A program made the translations under genes and the position numbers. 7,260 nt of DNA from CAZABG01 sp964483465 (GTDB lineage: Bacteria > Chlamydiota > Chlamydiia > Chlamydiales > Parachlamydiaceae). Location: positions 1-7,260 of the forward strand of contig CAZABG010000103.1 in NCBI GenBank assembly GCA_964483465.1. The letters are read 5' to 3'. Under the pieces are notes generated by a model. The model saw nothing but the letters and a program-made list of their open reading frames with translations. It was not told the DNA's origin and searched no databases. Positions 1 through 6,334 of the stretch are shown piece by piece (the stretch's first letter is position 1; every line of letters begins with the position of its first letter).

Positions 1-13
1 CGATTCCTTCGGT

Positions 14-139
14 AAAAATGCCTTTCTGGCTAAATCTGACGGGAATCTTTCGAACCTTGCTCCTCGAACATAGCAAGCTATGTCCTTCGTCACAATATTC
101 AAAATCTTCTCCGCCACATTTAGCCAGAAAGGCATTTTT
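14..139. repeat. Nested inverted-repeat element (MITE/REP-like)
   Basis: Positions 14-35 are the perfect reverse complement of 118-139 (22 bp). The complementarity continues imperfectly inward, so that 14-45 pairs with 108-139 at about 28 of 32 positions. Inside lies a second hairpin: 69-74 pairs with 77-82 around an AA loop, and 65-68 (CGAA) pairs with 86-89 (TTCG) beyond a small bulge. The hexamer TCGAAC also occurs twice, at 50-55 and 64-69. No open reading frame of note lies in it. Such a compact nested palindrome looks like a miniature non-autonomous mobile element or a dispersed intergenic palindrome. It could also form a strong RNA hairpin acting as a bidirectional terminator for a gene left of the window. 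The window edge is only 13 bp away, so the element may extend further left. No target-site duplication could be identified. Confidence 0.75.
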
Positions 140-160
140 CCCTCAGTCATCTTCGCCTTT

Positions 161-195
161 TTCATCTCGCCCTTCTCAGATTTTGATTTAAGATT
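161..195 (+). repeat. 35-bp direct repeat, copy 1
   Basis: This stretch matches 249-283 at 31 of 35 positions with an 88-bp offset and no gaps. The shared core is CTTCTCAG, then a T-rich stretch ending in GATTTAAGATT. This copy has a -35-like TTTTGA at 181-186 but no -10-like hexamer at the right distance, so it does not look like a working promoter. It may be a remnant of a duplicated upstream region or part of a dispersed repeat adjoining the palindromic element. Confidence 0.7.
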
Positions 196-248
196 ATATT
201 GGTAAGGAACCGCTCTGCGCCTCTAAAGTTAAAAAAATATCCACCACA

Positions 249-283
249 TTCATCTCCCTCTTCTCAGGTTTAGATTTAAGATT
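249..283 (+). repeat. 35-bp direct repeat, copy 2, carrying a -35 box
   Basis: This is the second copy of the repeat at 161-195, with differences at only four positions. Its right half contains TTTAGA (269-274), the proposed -35 hexamer of the promoter for the gene at 304. The repeat may therefore have supplied promoter sequence to that gene, or may be a duplicated regulator-binding region. Which of these applies cannot be decided from one window. Confidence 0.7.
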
Positions 284-303
284 TTTTATGCGATAATATT
301 CGG
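269..303 (+). promoter_or_regulatory. Putative sigma-70-type promoter, leaderless start
   Basis: TTTAGA (269-274) matches the TTGACA consensus at four of six positions. It is followed after 17 bp by GATAAT (292-297), which matches TATAAT at five of six. A start site about seven bases after the -10 box falls on position 304, the A of the ATG. No Shine-Dalgarno-like sequence lies before that ATG, and an in-frame stop TAA at 277-279 rules out an upstream start. The promoter at 3517-3551 has the same geometry. Confidence 0.5.
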
Positions 304-1929
304 ATGCATCCAACCGTTTTTAATCAGTTAAAAGAAAAATTATATACGCGACTAACTCATCACAGATACTTATTAGGAGTATGCGGAAAAACGTATACTA
401 AGCTTGATTGCCAGAAGAAAGCCTTTCCGTTTGAAATTGATACGGTTCACGAAGCCATAGCGAGAAAAGCATTTGTTGGCGGAGGAAGCTGCAAAGTTAG
501 TCAAGAAGGGAATGAAAAACCTCACTATATCGTTATGATGCCGGTGGTTCTTCCGAGCAGTCAAGCTAAGCTCAATAACTTAATCAGAAAATTTTTTAAT
601 GAAGCATGCGAGAGTTTAGATGAAAAGCAGCGCACAGCTTTAGTAATTGGAATTAATGCAAGACGCGGACTTGATTCTTCTAAGCTCAATCAGATTTATG
701 AATTTTATCAAAAATGGAAGAAAGTTCCCTTTTCATGCGTTGTTATGGGATTTGTATGGGAGCCGCAATATAGCTGCAGCATTGCCTCTTGGAAATACGA
801 TGTTTATAAAACCTATAGGATATTAGAGCTAATCGATCGGCAAGTTGCGACAGCTATTAAGAATAAGTTCGATGAAGTCAAAGTCTCAATTCCTTATGTC
901 AATATTAGAGAATCAATCCTTACTGCCAGGATGACTCAGCTTACCTATGATAAATTTAAAAAATCTAAAGTTATTTATCTTGGAATTGCCGATCCCGATG
1001 CCAAAAACTTTAACCGAGTAATTAAAGGGGCTGACATTGAATTAGAGAATTTTAAGGAAAGTAAAGGGGAATACCCGGATATTTTTTCTCCTGGATATGA
1101 AGCACCGGAAGATCAGCCTCAGGTCATTCAAAAAGGCCTAAAAATTGATAGGCTGATTCGTACCGAAACGAATAAATTCATCGGGATGGGAAGTTATTTC
1201 TCCGAGACCTTTTTTTTATTTAGAGTAAAAAAATCGCCCGATGATTTCTCATTTGTAACGAAAGAGACCAAAAAGAACCAGGCGCTTGAATCTCGTCGCC
1301 TTTTTCAAAATGGTGTGAAAAAGGGATTGATTGATCCTGAAAAAGTTCATCATGGAGGGGAATATCCTATCGTTACAACGGTAATGGATAGGATGAAAAC
1401 CTCTTTCACTGAAAGTAGCCTTGATATGTATAAGGAAAACTTATTCACCCTTCAAGCCCTTAAATCTATCTGCGGTTTAACCTACAGCCATTTATCGCCA
1501 AGAGAGTGGGCCAATAATCTTTATGCGGCTCTCCCCATAAGTGCTTCAAACACGCAAAGCGTAATCATACCTTTGCAGCAAATCTTTAAAGTGGTTCATC
1601 CCATTTACGCCGGGTATGAATTCTTAGGCCGTAAATTTGGCGCCGATGATTTCGATGAATGGCTCGTGCGGTTTAATTCATATTTGACTTGCATCGATAA
1701 TTTTTGGGCAACTTCCACGATCGACTATCCCATGCAACAATTAGAAGAATCTAACGCTCAGTATGAAAAATTCAAGCAAATGATTAGTGCTCAATGCGAG
1801 ATTTTGAATCAGGCCTGGACGAAATTATCCGATGCAGGCCTTGACGACGATTGGATAAACAAAATTTATTATGCTGCCTATTTTAGCGGCTCTAAAACCT
1901 CAAATCTTCTTTATGAGGGTGAAAACTAA
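304..1929 (+). CDS. 541-aa protein of unknown function, weak GT-A glycosyltransferase-like pattern
   Basis: I do not recognise this protein as a named family. It has no signal peptide or clear membrane segment, so it is probably cytoplasmic or a secreted effector. Some features loosely recall a GT-A nucleotide-sugar transferase: a strand-like IVMMPVVLPSS near residues 76-86, a second strand ALVIGINARRG at 112-122, IPYVNIRES at 196-204, and a strand ending in a DPD triplet at 230-232 (VIYLGIADPDAKNFN) that could serve as the metal-binding DxD motif. IGMGSYFSETFFLFRV at 293-308 could be the acceptor-side loop. The C-terminal half (about 380-541) is probably helical. The order of these elements is right for the fold, but no invariant signature is present, so the glycosyltransferase reading is a hypothesis. 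The start is the only usable ATG, lies directly downstream of a promoter-like sequence and has no ribosome binding site. The first membrane-protein gene begins 40 bp after its stop and may be co-transcribed. Confidence 0.85.
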   Translation: MHPTVFNQLKEKLYTRLTHHRYLLGVCGKTYTKLDCQKKAFPFEIDTVHEAIARKAFVGGGSCKVSQEGNEKPHYIVMMPVVLPSSQAKLNNLIRKFFNEACESLDEKQRTALVIGINARRGLDSSKLNQIYEFYQKWKKVPFSCVVMGFVWEPQYSCSIASWKYDVYKTYRILELIDRQVATAIKNKFDEVKVSIPYVNIRESILTARMTQLTYDKFKKSKVIYLGIADPDAKNFNRVIKGADIELENFKESKGEYPDIFSPGYEAPEDQPQVIQKGLKIDRLIRTETNKFIGMGSYFSETFFLFRVKKSPDDFSFVTKETKKNQALESRRLFQNGVKKGLIDPEKVHHGGEYPIVTTVMDRMKTSFTESSLDMYKENLFTLQALKSICGLTYSHLSPREWANNLYAALPISASNTQSVIIPLQQIFKVVHPIYAGYEFLGRKFGADDFDEWLVRFNSYLTCIDNFWATSTIDYPMQQLEESNAQYEKFKQMISAQCEILNQAWTKLSDAGLDDDWINKIYYAAYFSGSKTSNLLYEGEN

Positions 1930-1969
1930 TATTTGCATTTGTTAATAGTGTATGTCACCTTAGGCGGAT

Positions 1970-2500
1970 ATGACACTTGCAAGTTGTTTAGTAAAAGCAG
2001 TTGATGAAGCGATTAGACTTAATAGCTATTTTCCTTTGATTGCCTATAAAGTTGGTACGCCCGTATCGATCGCATTAAACGCCTATATGGTTGCCTATGT
2101 TCCAAATTCTAGAGATATTTTAATCGTTGCATTAATTAGCGAGATAATCGGACTATCTTTAGTTGTCTTTCTAACCTATTGTGAATATAGCTATTTCAAG
2201 TCGCATTTGATTGCCTATGCCCAAGGGCTTGGTTCATGGAGATTTCCATTAAAATTAGCCGATACAATAGGCATGAACGGCAAAGTCGCTGGATTTGCGA
2301 TAAATGCGATTCGCGGAGGTATTGCTTTACAGGGAATAGACTCCGTTTATTTTAGAACACGATTTAAGCATTTAAATGAAAGAGACGCGGTTCTTCTTGT
2401 AGGCTCTTTAAGTTTATTATTATTTAGCGTTTGGGCCGGGGCCCAATCAATCATGATTCAAGAGCAATTTAAACCTGCCTATGATATCTGCTATCGGTAG
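1970..2500 (+). CDS. Small multi-pass membrane protein, paralogue 1 of 3
   Basis: The 176-aa product is hydrophobic, with up to four predicted membrane segments at about residues 22-44, 50-71, 105-123 and 139-163. I do not recognise the family. It is clearly homologous to the gene at 2963: both begin with a CLVKAV block and continue with PLI-x-YKVG, ALNAY, LIAY-x-x-GLG followed by FPL, and FK-x-L-x-ERD at the start of the last hydrophobic segment. Both end in an ICY-type tail (DICYR here, SICY there). The start is supported by this paralogue alignment and by AGGCGG at 1962-1967 as a possible ribosome binding site. No convincing promoter lies in the 40 bp before it, so read-through from the 304 gene is likely. 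A host-membrane (Inc-like) location would fit a chlamydia, but nothing in the sequence proves it. Confidence 0.85.
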   Translation: MTLASCLVKAVDEAIRLNSYFPLIAYKVGTPVSIALNAYMVAYVPNSRDILIVALISEIIGLSLVVFLTYCEYSYFKSHLIAYAQGLGSWRFPLKLADTIGMNGKVAGFAINAIRGGIALQGIDSVYFRTRFKHLNERDAVLLVGSLSLLLFSVWAGAQSIMIQEQFKPAYDICYR

Positions 2501-2966
2501 TATGGCAATAATAGAATCCGCGTTAAGGATAACATGCAATTATATACCGGCTCCATCGTGGCTTTCATTTAAGGTAGGAGCCGCTGCGGCCGTTGCTTTC
2601 AACGGATATAACATATGGTACGATAAGTTTTCTGCAGAAGGCATTGCGATAGCCGTTATTTTGGAATTATGTTGTTTTATGTGTTTGGGAATTCTTTCGT
2701 CTCATCAAAAGACGTCTCTTTTATTGCGAGAGATAGATTTTGCAAGGATTTCCGACTCCATTATCTGTTTTGAAACCGCCTATTTTATTCATACTTTTAG
2801 AAGTTTAGAGGCCATGTTTGGTTTGTACAACGTCTTCATGCACTCAGGGTTCAAGAGATTACACAGAAAAGATATTGCGCTTGCAGCAAGTTCATTGCTA
2901 TTGCTTGGATTCAGCACGCTCGGCTCTATACGGTTGATAGGACAGGCTACACTAGGAAATAAATGA
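2481..2966 (+). CDS. Small multi-pass membrane protein, paralogue 2 of 3 (divergent)
   Basis: This 161-aa hydrophobic protein is the most divergent of the three tandem copies. It keeps F-KVG at about 30-33, a following AVAFNGY matching the neighbours' ALNAY, and the C-terminal block GFKRLHRKD followed by a hydrophobic stretch with LLLLGFS. It lacks the CLVKAV start, the GLG-FPL loop and the ICY tail of its neighbours. Membrane segments are likely at about 34-47, 55-74 and 130-155, with a weaker one between. The start is uncertain. ATG 2481 overlaps the upstream gene by 20 bp, while the next in-frame ATG at 2502 sits one base after the upstream stop codon (TAG, T, ATG). Neither has a clear ribosome binding site, so translation is probably coupled to the preceding gene. 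The 3' end overlaps the next start as ATGA. Confidence 0.8.
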   Translation: MISAIGSMAIIESALRITCNYIPAPSWLSFKVGAAAAVAFNGYNIWYDKFSAEGIAIAVILELCCFMCLGILSSHQKTSLLLREIDFARISDSIICFETAYFIHTFRSLEAMFGLYNVFMHSGFKRLHRKDIALAASSLLLLGFSTLGSIRLIGQATLGNK

Positions 2967-3496
2967 GCTTAGGAGATTGCCTCGTTAAAGCCGTAGAAAA
3001 ATCGGTAGCTCTTCATGGCTGGCTTCCGCTTATCTCTTATAAAGTAGGGTTTGTAGCATCCGTTGCGCTAAATGCTTATTCGATAGCTTCTAGGCAGCCT
3101 TTAACACTAGTGTGTCCTGTATATTTTGAGGCTATGGCGTTAATGGCTGCTTTGAGCGTTGTTTTTTATAATTTAGAGCCCGCCTATACGCATTCAAGAA
3201 CACAATTGATCGCTTATGGCAAGGGGCTTGGAGGTTATTTATTTCCCCTTAACTTAAAGAAGGATATTCAGGATCTACATGCCATATGTGTCTTTTTGAT
3301 TGCAGCAGGAAGAATGGGTGCATCTTATTTGGCATTAGATGTCTGTCTTCGGGGAAAAGAATTCAAACAGCTTAGGGAAAGGGATTGTGTTATACTAGCA
3401 ACATCCTTAGGCCTTTGTATATTCTCAATATGGACGATCATTCACGTTTTTCAAATAAAAAATATAAACAACCCCGATTTTTCAATTTGTTATTAA
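2963..3496 (+). CDS. Small multi-pass membrane protein, paralogue 3 of 3
   Basis: The 177-aa product is a close paralogue of the gene at 1970, sharing the CLVKAV N-terminus, LPLISYKVG, ALNAY, LIAY-GKGLGG with FPLNL, EFKQL-RERD before the last membrane segment, and a SICY end. Probable membrane segments lie at about residues 22-44, 51-69, 105-125 and 140-163, with a conserved loop between the second and third. The start overlaps the previous stop as ATGA. AGGA at 2954-2957, five bases before the ATG, is a plausible ribosome binding site, making this the best-supported internal start of the set. Function is unknown. As with its siblings, a role as a membrane protein in host interaction is inference from context. 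Confidence 0.87.
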   Translation: MSLGDCLVKAVEKSVALHGWLPLISYKVGFVASVALNAYSIASRQPLTLVCPVYFEAMALMAALSVVFYNLEPAYTHSRTQLIAYGKGLGGYLFPLNLKKDIQDLHAICVFLIAAGRMGASYLALDVCLRGKEFKQLRERDCVILATSLGLCIFSIWTIIHVFQIKNINNPDFSICY

Positions 3497-3505
3497 TAGT
3501 TAATG

Positions 3506-3527
3506 TTTAATTTATATTTAAATTAAA
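3506..3527. promoter_or_regulatory. AT-only 9-bp perfect dyad (possible operator)
   Basis: TTTAATTTA (3506-3514) is the exact reverse complement of TAAATTAAA (3519-3527), with a four-base spacer. The right arm overlaps the proposed -35 hexamer TTTAAA (3517-3522) of the gene at 3552, the placement of a repressor operator. With no G or C in the stem and no adjacent T-tract of the usual kind, it is a poor intrinsic terminator for the membrane-protein genes. In such AT-rich DNA a chance dyad is possible. Confidence 0.4.
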
Positions 3528-3551
3528 TAATAATCTATTTATAATATCTGC
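3517..3551 (+). promoter_or_regulatory. Putative sigma-70-type promoter, leaderless start
   Basis: TTTAAA (3517-3522) and a perfect TATAAT (3540-3545) are separated by 17 bp. Transcription starting seven bases after the -10 box would begin at the A of the ATG at 3552. No Shine-Dalgarno-like sequence precedes this ATG, and an in-frame TAA at 3531-3533 excludes a longer protein. The ATAATAT heptamer begins exactly 11 bases before the ATG both here and before the gene at 304. Confidence 0.55.
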
Positions 3552-4577
3552 ATGATTTCAGTTGTAGATAATAAGTTTAGAAGAATTCCTCAGGATGAGT
3601 TTGTATTAGGTATAATTCAAACGGCCAAGCCGCGGGTTGCATTGGAAGTGGCCTATTTGAGCGGTAAAAAGAAGGTGATTGCAGCCGTCCAGGCTAGAAT
3701 TGCCTCGTATCGAGCAGGTCACTATTCAGTCCAGTCATACGAAGGTGAAAGGGCGTTTTACACAAGCATTCGTCAATTTTGCGTAATTAATGATTCCTCG
3801 TTCTTAACATTGCTCAACGGCAAGTTAGCAATAGCCAATAAAGTCTCGCCAAATAAGCAAATGATTAGAGACATTTCAAAAACTATTGCCCAGATAGTAG
3901 ATAGAATTAATGAGCGTAAATTCAAACCGTTAACTATCGTGAACGATTGTCTTGAACAACAGAAAACAATAATAACATATAAGCAAGTTGCAAATAATTT
4001 AGAAATATTATTTAACAGAGCTATAAGTAGGTATAAAAGCTCAATTCTAGAAATATTAAGTGATAAATTGTATTATTTAGTGGGCCAAGTTCATGCAACA
4101 TCACATCCGCTTATTTTATGTAAAAATGATAATATTCTTGTTACAGCGGATTTAAGTAGGATTGTTACTATTGAGGTCAAAACCAAGAATGATAACTTCG
4201 AATTTACTGTTTTAAAAGATTCTTTTACGTTTTACTCTATAGTAAATCCAAGATATGTTCATTATTTGGCGGCTCGGGTATATGCTGAATTATATTATAA
4301 CCATCCTAAGTCAAATGAATTTCATTTAAATGTAGAAAGGGAGTGGAGGCCCATTGTTTATGCCTTGGGCTTAACTTCCTTTAGTGAAAAGGCAGAAAAG
4401 AAATATGAGTCTGCTTTGCAAGAGGGCAAAAAATTTTCCAGATCCTCAAAAGGCTTAGAAAGAAATATGACTTTTGAGCCAAATCCGAAAGATCCAAAGA
4501 CATCAGAAAAAAGAGAGAAGATTCTTGCGAATCCTCTTCTTAAGAGTATCGACTCTGATATCTATAATTATATGTGA
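3552..4577 (+). CDS. 341-aa protein of unknown function
   Basis: I do not recognise this protein. It is predicted to be soluble, with no signal peptide or membrane segment. The first two thirds look mostly helical (for example IRDISKTIAQIVDRINERKF). They are followed by a short strand-rich region around residues 185-230 (LILCKNDNILVTADLS and IVTIEVKTKNDNFEFTVLKD). The last 65 or so residues are rich in Lys, Ser and Glu and look disordered. The gene has its own promoter-like sequence and no ribosome binding site. Its middle part is visibly more AT-rich than the neighbouring genes. It ends 15 bp from the stop of the convergent protease operon, with a 12-base palindrome GAAATTAATTTC at 4576-4587 but no strong terminator. 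A secreted effector or a regulator are equally open possibilities. Confidence 0.8.
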   Translation: MISVVDNKFRRIPQDEFVLGIIQTAKPRVALEVAYLSGKKKVIAAVQARIASYRAGHYSVQSYEGERAFYTSIRQFCVINDSSFLTLLNGKLAIANKVSPNKQMIRDISKTIAQIVDRINERKFKPLTIVNDCLEQQKTIITYKQVANNLEILFNRAISRYKSSILEILSDKLYYLVGQVHATSHPLILCKNDNILVTADLSRIVTIEVKTKNDNFEFTVLKDSFTFYSIVNPRYVHYLAARVYAELYYNHPKSNEFHLNVEREWRPIVYALGLTSFSEKAEKKYESALQEGKKFSRSSKGLERNMTFEPNPKDPKTSEKREKILANPLLKSIDSDIYNYM

Positions 4578-4592
4578 AATTAATTTCGAATT

Positions 4593-5414
4593 TTAAGCGC
4601 ATCTATAAAGATCGTATTTTATATCGCCCGAAAAAAGCGTATTTGCTGACTTCTCGATAAATTCATAAAGCTCCTCGCTATTTTTAAAGTAGCACGTTCC
4701 AATATTAGGATCAAAAACCACCGTATCTTGCTCCCTTTTAAAAAGGCAAATGACATGGCCGGGATTATATTTGCTTCCGTAAAATAATAAGTAGTCTCCG
4801 TTAGGAATCAAAGCGTGTTTTTCTTTTGTAAATTCATGGTTTAGGTAGCTAGGTTTAAGGCCCAAATCCAATGACTTAATCATTTCTTCTCTTATGGAGC
4901 ACACCATTTCACGAAAAGGATCAAGGCAGTTTATTTTTTCATGACCCAGTCTGTCTATATACGCTTTTGTTGCCTTGATGCGGCAAAAGATCGTTTGAAC
5001 GATAAATGCTTTTTTTGTCGCGCCTTGTTCAAATTTCTTTGCAAGCAAGGTTACGGTCTCGGAAAAGGGACGATTTGATGATTTAAAACGGCGCATGTAA
5101 TCAAGGCTCATGCCAACGCAAAAACCTCTCGGAAAGCCTTTATCAATCAAGCCAAGATCCTTATTATTGATGCAAAAAGGGGGGATTTCTTTGATTTTTC
5201 TAGGATGGACCGAATTGACAGAGTTTTGTATCAATCGATCCTCGGCTATTTTGTTAGCGATGAACCTGCTTTCAACAATACTTCCATAATATTCGCCATA
5301 TTCCTGATTAAAACAGGCCATTATTTTATAAAATAAAAGGGTAATGACATTTCTTAATGAAGTCGCATGATATCGAATAGTGTGTAAAGGACGGCTAGAT
5401 AGGGGGATGATCAT
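4593..5414 (-). CDS. Putative YopT/C58-like papain-fold cysteine protease, copy A
   Basis: The 273-aa product carries the pattern expected of C58 (YopT/AvrPphB) proteases. A nucleophile block GFCVGMSLDYM has Cys99. The strand NGDYLLFY (about 205-212) leads to GHVICLFKR with His220, and FDPNIGT has Asp235. The His-Asp gap of 15 residues and the overall positions are close to those I recall for AvrPphB (Cys98, His212, Asp227). Family members are type III effectors that cleave host proteins in the host cytosol; this role is inferred here, not seen. The N-terminus PLSSRPLHTIR and the hydrophobic stretch at 23-35 are shared with the two sibling genes and may be a secretion or membrane-targeting element. 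It is the most divergent copy: it lacks the FFA-x-NYKCK block the other two have before the strand. It is last in the operon, and its ATG overlaps the upstream stop as ATGA. The triad is complete, so it could be active. Confidence 0.72.
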   Translation of the reverse strand: MIIPLSSRPLHTIRYHATSLRNVITLLFYKIMACFNQEYGEYYGSIVESRFIANKIAEDRLIQNSVNSVHPRKIKEIPPFCINNKDLGLIDKGFPRGFCVGMSLDYMRRFKSSNRPFSETVTLLAKKFEQGATKKAFIVQTIFCRIKATKAYIDRLGHEKINCLDPFREMVCSIREEMIKSLDLGLKPSYLNHEFTKEKHALIPNGDYLLFYGSKYNPGHVICLFKREQDTVVFDPNIGTCYFKNSEELYEFIEKSANTLFSGDIKYDLYRCA

Positions 5415-6334
5415 TTCGCTTCTTTATCTTTGCAGTGAAAAAGCGAGAGCTTGGCCTTTCCCTGTCCAAACACCCTTGTTGTTGAGCTTTCTAAAAAAGA
5501 AAGGAGGCTTTTTTGATCTTTAAAAAATAAGGTGCCGTAATTGGGTTCAAATATGACGGTTCCTTCTTTTCGTTTATATAAACAAATAATATGACCGCTT
5601 TTATCAGCCGGAAGTTCTCTAAGGAAATAATCGCCTTCAGGAAGGGTTTCGTAATTATCTAAGTCATATTTATAAAATTTACACTTATAATTTTGAGCAA
5701 AGAAACTTATTTTTTTTGCAAGGCTATAAATAGAATTATATTCAGTGATTATATTCTCTTTAACTATTTCCCATATTTCCTTGTCGTTAATAGGTTCATT
5801 TTGATCTCTATTGAGCGTATCTTTAAATTTTAAAAATAGCTTTATAAATTTAGCTTTACAAAACTTTACGGAAGGGATGATTTGCGGTTCAGAATGCTGA
5901 TAGATATATCCTTTTTTCGTGCTTCCATTTGAAAATTTTAATCCCACTTCGTTTATGGTCTGCCAAAACGATTTTTGCGAAGATTTGATTCGATTCATAT
6001 GATCAATGCACATGCCAAGGCATAGGCCTTTAATCTTCACTTCGTCATTGCTTTTCTTTAACTCAAAGTCTTCATTAGTTATGTTTGGGGTAGGGACATC
6101 AACCCGTTTTCCGGGATAAAGTTGATTGGAGCAAAGGTGAATAATATACTTCGAGTATAGATCAACTACAATTTCGCGAGTCGCCACTTTGTAGTTATAG
6201 TAATTAGCATAAGCTTCCCATTTCTTATTCAAAGTCGCTAAGATCTCAAAAAAGAGAGAAGTTATGCTATCAATCGTATTTGCTGCATAAATACGAACGG
6301 TATGAAAGGGTCTTTGAGAAAGAGGCGTTAACAT
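5411..6334 (-). CDS. Putative YopT/C58-like cysteine protease, copy B, with Glu at the Asp position
   Basis: This 307-aa paralogue has the Cys block GLCLGMCIDHM (Cys105), the strand PEGDYFLRE, GHIICLYKR (His248), and FEPNYGT, where Glu263 takes the place of the triad Asp. The third triad residue of papain-like enzymes is usually Asp or Asn, so activity may be altered or lost. Copy B is about 30 residues longer than its siblings because of a Lys- and Asn-rich insertion between the Cys and His blocks (about residues 145-205). The open frame extends seven codons upstream to an ATG at 6355. The start chosen here, at 6334, has AAGGAGG four bases ahead, and only from it does the protein align with its siblings (MLTPLSQRPFH). 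It overlaps the end of copy C by 7 bp (ATGTTAA), and its stop overlaps copy A's start by 4 bp, so the three are translationally coupled. Confidence 0.75.
   Translation of the reverse strand: MLTPLSQRPFHTVRIYAANTIDSITSLFFEILATLNKKWEAYANYYNYKVATREIVVDLYSKYIIHLCSNQLYPGKRVDVPTPNITNEDFELKKSNDEVKIKGLCLGMCIDHMNRIKSSQKSFWQTINEVGLKFSNGSTKKGYIYQHSEPQIIPSVKFCKAKFIKLFLKFKDTLNRDQNEPINDKEIWEIVKENIITEYNSIYSLAKKISFFAQNYKCKFYKYDLDNYETLPEGDYFLRELPADKSGHIICLYKRKEGTVIFEPNYGTLFFKDQKSLLSFLESSTTRVFGQGKAKLSLFHCKDKEAK

Noticed and set aside
1..303. CRISPR array
   Set aside because: There is one palindromic unit and one two-copy direct repeat with four mismatches, no regular spacers and no cas genes.
373..564. 63-aa minus-strand open frame
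   Set aside because: It lies wholly inside the 304-1929 gene in an opposing frame, has no recognisable domain and looks like a chance shadow.
1930..1969. Promoter for the first membrane-protein gene
   Set aside because: TTGCAT and TTGTTA hexamers are present, but no -10-like sequence lies at suitable spacing; co-transcription with the preceding gene is simpler.
1970..3496. Toxin-antitoxin or phage holin genes
   Set aside because: The small hydrophobic proteins are three paralogues of about 160-177 aa with several membrane segments and no antitoxin or lysis partner nearby.
4576..4587. GAAATTAATTTC palindrome between the convergent stop codons as a terminator
   Set aside because: The stem is very AT-rich, has no loop and lacks a clear T-tract on either strand; too weak to call as a terminator.
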